DNA of 18,286 bases, taken from assembly GCA_016463045.1 (NCBI GenBank), contig JAEMSB010000005.1, positions 9,149 to 27,434 on the forward strand. Reading direction: 5' to 3'. The stretch is from Niveispirillum sp. GTDB taxonomy: Bacteria; Pseudomonadota; Alphaproteobacteria; Azospirillales; Azospirillaceae. How positions within the stretch are numbered: the first letter of the stretch is position 1; every line of letters begins with the position of its first letter. Positions 14,163-18,286 of this stretch are shown one piece after another. A model generated the notes under the pieces. That model had not been told where the DNA came from and did not search any database. It saw only the letters and a program-made list of their open reading frames with translations. The position numbers and the translations under genes were made by a program.

Positions 14163-17060
14163 ACCTGCAACTTCCAGCACACCATCCGGTTGCAGGAATC
14201 GGGTTTCAAGATCGCCCGGCGGCAGCGGCCGGGAGAAGAAGTAGCCCTGCAACTCGTCGCAATGATGCAGGCGCAGGAATTCCAACTGCTCTTCCGTCTC
14301 AATCCCCTCCGCCACGACCTTCAGGCCCAATTGGCGGCCCATGGCGATGATGGTGGCGGCGATGGCGCCCGTATCGGCATTGGTCGGCGCCTCGCTGACG
14401 AAGGAACGGTCCACCTTCAGCGTGGTGATGGGCAGACGGCGCAGATAGGAGAGCGAGGAATAGCCGGTGCCGAAATCGTCGATCGCGATTCGGATGCCCC
14501 GGCCCCGGATTTCGTTCAGCGTGTCGGCGATATAGGCCAGATTGGACATCATCGCCGTTTCGGTGATCTCGATCTCCAGCAGTTCCGGCGGCACGCCATA
14601 TTCCTGGCACAGCGCAAAGACGCGTTCGCCGAACATCGGCGTGGCAATCTGCCGGACGGAGACATTGACGGCCACCGGGATGGGCGCAAAGCCGCGCCGG
14701 CGCCAATCCTGGATCTGGGCCAGGGCGGCGCGCATGACCCATTCGCCCAGCGGCACGATCAGGCCGGTTTCTTCCGCCACCGGAATGAACTTGCCCGGCG
14801 GGATCATGCCGATCTCCGGGTGTTGCCAGCGGATCAGGGCTTCCACGCCCACGGCCTTCATGTCGCCCATGGCGATCTTCGGCTGGTAATGCAAGAAGAA
14901 CTGGCCCTGCTCCAGCGCCTCGCGCAGGGAGTGTTCCAGCGACAGGCGGGCCACCGCCGCCTCGTTCATTTCCGGCGTGAAGAAGCGGTAGCCGTTACCG
15001 CCCGACGCCTTGGCATTGTGCATCGCCGTATCGGCATCGCGCATCAGGGCGTGGAAATCCGCCCCATCGCCGGGGAACAGGGCGATACCGATGGAGGTGG
15101 TGACGAACAGTTGCTGCCCGTCGATGCCAAACGGGCGCGACAGGCTGACCAGGATGGTCTCCGCCACGCGGGCCGCCATCTGCGGATCGGGCAGATCCTC
15201 GGCCACGATCAGGAATTCATCGGCACCCAGGCGGCCCACCGTATCGGCGGCGCGCACACAGCTTCCCAGACGCTGCGCCAGCGCGCGCAGCAGCTTGTCG
15301 CCCGCCTGATGGCCCAGACTGTCATTGACCAGCTTGAACCGGTCCACGTCGAGCAGCAGGACGGCCACCGCCGTGCCCTTGCGCCCGGCATGGGCCAGGG
15401 CATGCTGCAACCGGTCCTGCACCAGGGTACGGTTGGGCAGGCCCGTCAGCGGATCATGCGTGCTGACATACATCAGCTGTTCTTCGAACCGCTTGCGGTC
15501 CGACACGTCGGTCATGGTGCCCGTGAAGCGCAGGGGGCGCCCGCCATCGTCGCGGATGGCCTGACCACGCGCCTCAATCCAGACCCAGGACCCGTCGCGG
15601 TGGCGCAGGCGATACAGCGACAGATAATCGCCCACCTCGCCGTTCAGGTAACGTTCGATCTGGTTCTGCGCCATGTCCTTGTCATCGGGGTGCAGCAAGC
15701 CGTCGAACAGCTTGTTGGCATACATCGCGTCGACCGCGTCATATCCCAGCATCTCGATGAATTCGGGCGACCACCAATAGGTGCCCTTCGTGTAGGAGTT
15801 ATCGAACACGCCGGACCGGGTGGCGCGCACGGCCAGCTTCAACCGCTCCTCACTTTCGCGCAGGGCCTGTTCGGCACGCTTGCGCTGGGTGATGTCCTGC
15901 ACCACGCAGATGGCGGTGCGGCGGTCGCCCAGGCGCATCTGGCTGACGCCGAAAGCCATGGCGAAAACCTCGCCCTGGCGGCGGCGGCCCTGGATTTCGG
16001 CGCGGTTGTCGGGGCGTTGATCCTCCTCCGACCGGCGCAGACAGGCCATCAGTGCCACGGCGACGCGGGTCCAGTCGCGCTCCTCGATCAGGGTGACGAA
16101 GGGCTGCCCCACCGCCTCGCCATCGGCATAGCCGAACAGCGCCTCGGCAGCGCTGTTCATGGTTTCGATGCGCAGATCCTCGTCCAGCGTGATGATGCCG
16201 TCGGCGACATTGTCCATGATGCCGGACAGGCGCGTTTCACGCTCACGCAGGGCATGTTCGGCGCGCACGCGTTCGACCAGCGAATGGTCAAACTGCACCA
16301 GCACCTCATTGATGGTCTTGGCCAGCAGGCCCAGCTCATCATCCTCATGCCGCTTGGGCACGGACAACAGCTTGTCTGCCGGGCGCTGCGGATTGATCTC
16401 GGCGATGGCCGACGACATGCGCAGGAACGGCTTGGTCAGGGTGGAATAGAACATCACCACCAGGATCAGGGCCAAAGCCACTGTCCAGATGATGCCCGTG
16501 GACAGCACCACGCCCGACCGGCGGAAAAATTCCTGCGCAATCAGGAACCGGTCGATGGAGACGCGCAGTTCACCGACATTCTGGTTATGCCGCTCGATCA
16601 CCAGCGGGATGGAGTAGGTCTTCTCCACCGGCAGCAGCATCTCCGCCAGCCATTTCAGCTGCCCCTCCGCCTGCGGACGTTCACGGGCAGCCAGCTGATT
16701 GCCGAAATCCTCCAGAATGACGGCGCGGTAGATGGGCTTATATTCGAATAGACCGGTGACGACGCGATCAGCCAGCGCCTGGTCGAAGGAATAGGCGCTT
16801 TCCGCCGCCGCCTCGCGCATGATCGACAGGACCTGGCGAACCAGTTGGTCGGACTGCCGTTCCATGTCCAGAAGATCGATGGTGATCTGGGCCGTGGACA
16901 GGACCAGACCCAGCATCAGGGTGACCAGTGCGGTGTTGCGCGCCTGTTTAAAGGACAAGCGTTTACGCAGCGGCACGCGCGCCACCGCAGCCGTCTCCGC
17001 CGTCCCGCTTTCCGGCAGGATGTCCGTCTCGGCCTGTTCAGGCGGTAACGTCGCTTTCAT
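14160..17060 (-). CDS. Membrane-bound PAS-PAS-GGDEF-EAL protein, probable c-di-GMP phosphodiesterase
   Basis: 966 aa from the ATG at 17060, chosen because AAGGTG sits 5 bases upstream; an ATG at 17105 would add 15 residues but has poor spacing. Layout: cytoplasmic tail, TM1 (about 43-63), periplasmic sensor region (about 64-185), TM2 (about 190-212), a HAMP-like linker, PAS domain 1 (from SGIMDNVADGIITLDEDLRI), PAS/PAC domain 2 (ERLKLAVRATRSGVFD to FTGTMTDVSDRKR), GGDEF, EAL. The GGDEF motif reads GADEF (612-616) with an RAAD inhibitory-site motif upstream. The EAL domain looks intact: EALIRW (740-745), VNVSVRQ, EITETAMM, DDFGTGYSSL, KVDRSFV, AEGIETEEQ and QGYFFSRPL. I infer c-di-GMP hydrolysis controlled by the sensor and PAS domains, with doubtful cyclase activity. 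It stands alone on the minus strand upstream of the envelope cassette. Confidence 0.93.
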   Translation of the reverse strand: MKATLPPEQAETDILPESGTAETAAVARVPLRKRLSFKQARNTALVTLMLGLVLSTAQITIDLLDMERQSDQLVRQVLSIMREAAAESAYSFDQALADRVVTGLFEYKPIYRAVILEDFGNQLAARERPQAEGQLKWLAEMLLPVEKTYSIPLVIERHNQNVGELRVSIDRFLIAQEFFRRSGVVLSTGIIWTVALALILVVMFYSTLTKPFLRMSSAIAEINPQRPADKLLSVPKRHEDDELGLLAKTINEVLVQFDHSLVERVRAEHALRERETRLSGIMDNVADGIITLDEDLRIETMNSAAEALFGYADGEAVGQPFVTLIEERDWTRVAVALMACLRRSEEDQRPDNRAEIQGRRRQGEVFAMAFGVSQMRLGDRRTAICVVQDITQRKRAEQALRESEERLKLAVRATRSGVFDNSYTKGTYWWSPEFIEMLGYDAVDAMYANKLFDGLLHPDDKDMAQNQIERYLNGEVGDYLSLYRLRHRDGSWVWIEARGQAIRDDGGRPLRFTGTMTDVSDRKRFEEQLMYVSTHDPLTGLPNRTLVQDRLQHALAHAGRKGTAVAVLLLDVDRFKLVNDSLGHQAGDKLLRALAQRLGSCVRAADTVGRLGADEFLIVAEDLPDPQMAARVAETILVSLSRPFGIDGQQLFVTTSIGIALFPGDGADFHALMRDADTAMHNAKASGGNGYRFFTPEMNEAAVARLSLEHSLREALEQGQFFLHYQPKIAMGDMKAVGVEALIRWQHPEIGMIPPGKFIPVAEETGLIVPLGEWVMRAALAQIQDWRRRGFAPIPVAVNVSVRQIATPMFGERVFALCQEYGVPPELLEIEITETAMMSNLAYIADTLNEIRGRGIRIAIDDFGTGYSSLSYLRRLPITTLKVDRSFVSEAPTNADTGAIAATIIAMGRQLGLKVVAEGIETEEQLEFLRLHHCDELQGYFFSRPLPPGDLETRFLQPDGVLEVAG

Positions 17061-17386
17061 CCACACCTTAGCACCAAAATCCGCCGCCGGGCCCCCATCG
17101 CCCATGCCTTGGATGCCCCAACGGCGCGCAAAGCCGGTCTGTGGCCGAAATCTTCGCGCATTTCGGACGATACTCTGCCTTCATGTGCCTGGATATGACA
17201 ATCCCTTTAGCTTGAAAGTCTTCACACACCGTCGCGGGACCGGTGACTGGCCTGTTTGCCGCTTTATTCAGGCCTGGGGAAAAGCAGACGGCAAAGACAG
17301 TCCATGCCTGATATCGCTCGATTTTCCGTCGAATCGATGGCGATGCGGATGGTATGAAGACGCCGCTTATGTGCGGGGAGAAGGCG
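17061..17386. other. Divergent intergenic region between the GGDEF-EAL gene and the reductase gene
   Basis: 326 bases. Both genes must be read outward from it, but I see no promoter that I would defend on either strand and no stable long hairpin. Its last part carries in-frame upstream ATGs (17354, 17369) for the reductase frame. Confidence 0.55.
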
Positions 17387-18286
17387 ATGCGTATCCTGTT
17401 TTTAGGTGCTGGTGGGGTCGGCGGCTATTTCGGCGGACGGCTGATGGAGGCCGGGGCCAACGTCACCTTCCTGGTCCGTCCCCGGCGTCAGGCACAACTG
17501 ATGGAGAACTGGCTGCGGGTGGAAAGCCCGCATGGCAATATCCGCGTGCCGGCCCAGACGGTCACCAAGGCGCGCAAGCCCTATGATCTGGTGGTGCTAA
17601 CCTGCAAGGCCTGGGACCTGGACGCCGCCATCGACAGCGTCATGCCCGCCATGGGGCCCGACAGCATCTTGATGCCGCTGCTGAACGGGGTGCGCCACAT
17701 GGAGGTGCTGGATGCGGCCTTCGGGCGCGAACGCGTGATGGGCGGGCTGTGCCATATGCCGATCACGCTGGATGAACAGGGCACCGTCCACCACCTGTCC
17801 ACCATCCATAAATTGGTTTTCGGCGCCCGGCATGCGGCGCAGCAGGTGACGGTCGCCGCGCTGGCCGATGCCTTCCGCCCCACCTGCGTGGACTGGCATG
17901 TATCCGACACCATCATGCTGGACCTGTGGGAGAAATATTTCTTCCTGGCCACGCTGGCCGGTTCCACCTGCCTGATGCGCGGCACCGTCGGGGCCATCAA
18001 CCGGCAGCCAGGGGGAACGGAATTCATGACGGCGCTGCTGGCCGAATGCGCCGCCGTGGCTACCGCAGAAGGGTACCCGCCCCGCCCTGCCCTGCTGGAT
18101 GAATATGGCGCGCAGATCGTGGATGCGGGCAGCAAGGTCAACGCCTCCATGGCCCGCGACGTGGCCAAGGGTGGCCGGACAGAAGCCGAGCATATCCTGG
18201 GCCATATGGCGGCACGGGCACGGGCGCATGGCGTGGCGACACCACTGCTGGATCTGGCCCTGCTGCATCTGCGGGTGCATGAGGAG
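17387..18286 (+). CDS. Ketopantoate reductase family protein (2-dehydropantoate 2-reductase), 3' end outside window
   Basis: 300 codons visible with no stop, close to the full family length of about 300-315. The ATG at 17387 follows GGGGAGAAGG and begins MRILFLGAGGVGGYFGGRL, the NADP-binding GxGxxG Rossmann start; in-frame ATGs at 17354 and 17369 would add residues before the conserved start. Other family motifs: LTCKAWD with the conserved Lys, LLNGV with the substrate-site Asn, DLWEKYFFLATLAGSTCLMR with the catalytic Lys, and SMARDVAKGGRTEAEHILG with the Ser and Glu of the C-terminal domain. The family reduces 2-dehydropantoate to pantoate with NADPH in coenzyme A synthesis. Genomes often hold several paralogues acting on other 2-keto acids, so the gene symbol panE is not assigned. 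Cytoplasmic. Confidence 0.92.
   Translation, partial: MRILFLGAGGVGGYFGGRLMEAGANVTFLVRPRRQAQLMENWLRVESPHGNIRVPAQTVTKARKPYDLVVLTCKAWDLDAAIDSVMPAMGPDSILMPLLNGVRHMEVLDAAFGRERVMGGLCHMPITLDEQGTVHHLSTIHKLVFGARHAAQQVTVAALADAFRPTCVDWHVSDTIMLDLWEKYFFLATLAGSTCLMRGTVGAINRQPGGTEFMTALLAECAAVATAEGYPPRPALLDEYGAQIVDAGSKVNASMARDVAKGGRTEAEHILGHMAARARAHGVATPLLDLALLHLRVHEE

Noticed and set aside
13941..16751. 936-codon plus-strand ORF opposite the GGDEF-EAL gene
   Set aside because: The opposite strand encodes recognisable PAS, GGDEF and EAL domains over the same bases; this frame is His/Gln/Arg-rich shadow sequence.

Overview
The window is GC-rich DNA with long leaderless antisense ORFs, alphaproteobacterial in style. 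The gene types (YchF, a GDSL autotransporter, DUF1302/DUF1329 envelope proteins, a PAS-GGDEF-EAL protein, a PanE-like reductase) and the Pro/Ala-rich intergenic repeat suggest a Rhodospirillales/Azospirillaceae-type bacterium. That placement is inference; there is no rRNA or tRNA to confirm it. I see no mobile element, CRISPR array, tRNA or rRNA.

Left end (1-1672): two minus-strand genes, a lipoprotein with a 17 kDa-surface-antigen-type domain followed by a serine-hydrolase-fold protein that has lost its catalytic lysine. Upstream of them, in the divergent gap before ychF, lies a mosaic of inverted and direct repeats. Middle left (1673-6604, plus strand): the translation-associated GTPase ychF with a strong terminator, then an FG-GAP-type repeat protein with no visible signal peptide and its own terminator, then a complete GDSL esterase autotransporter. 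Two look-alike bidirectional terminators close this block where it meets the next one head-on.

Centre (6730-13831, minus strand): a four-gene cassette read DUF1302 outer-membrane barrel -> DUF1329 periplasmic protein -> YCF48-like beta-propeller -> RND/MMPL-family transporter. The parts cover outer membrane, periplasm and inner membrane, so together they look like a trans-envelope system for a lipid or other hydrophobic substrate. The first two genes share an almost identical translation-initiation leader. A terminator-like hairpin sits between the second and third gene and may set unequal expression. This cassette is the best candidate in the window for a poorly described system.

Right end (13832-18286): an intergenic region with two TGACGT/ACGTCA palindromes and an A/T hairpin, then a membrane-bound PAS-PAS-GGDEF-EAL protein (minus strand) whose GGDEF motif is GADEF while the EAL domain is intact, which suggests a c-di-GMP phosphodiesterase. 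Divergent from it is a ketopantoate-reductase-family gene that runs off the window edge.
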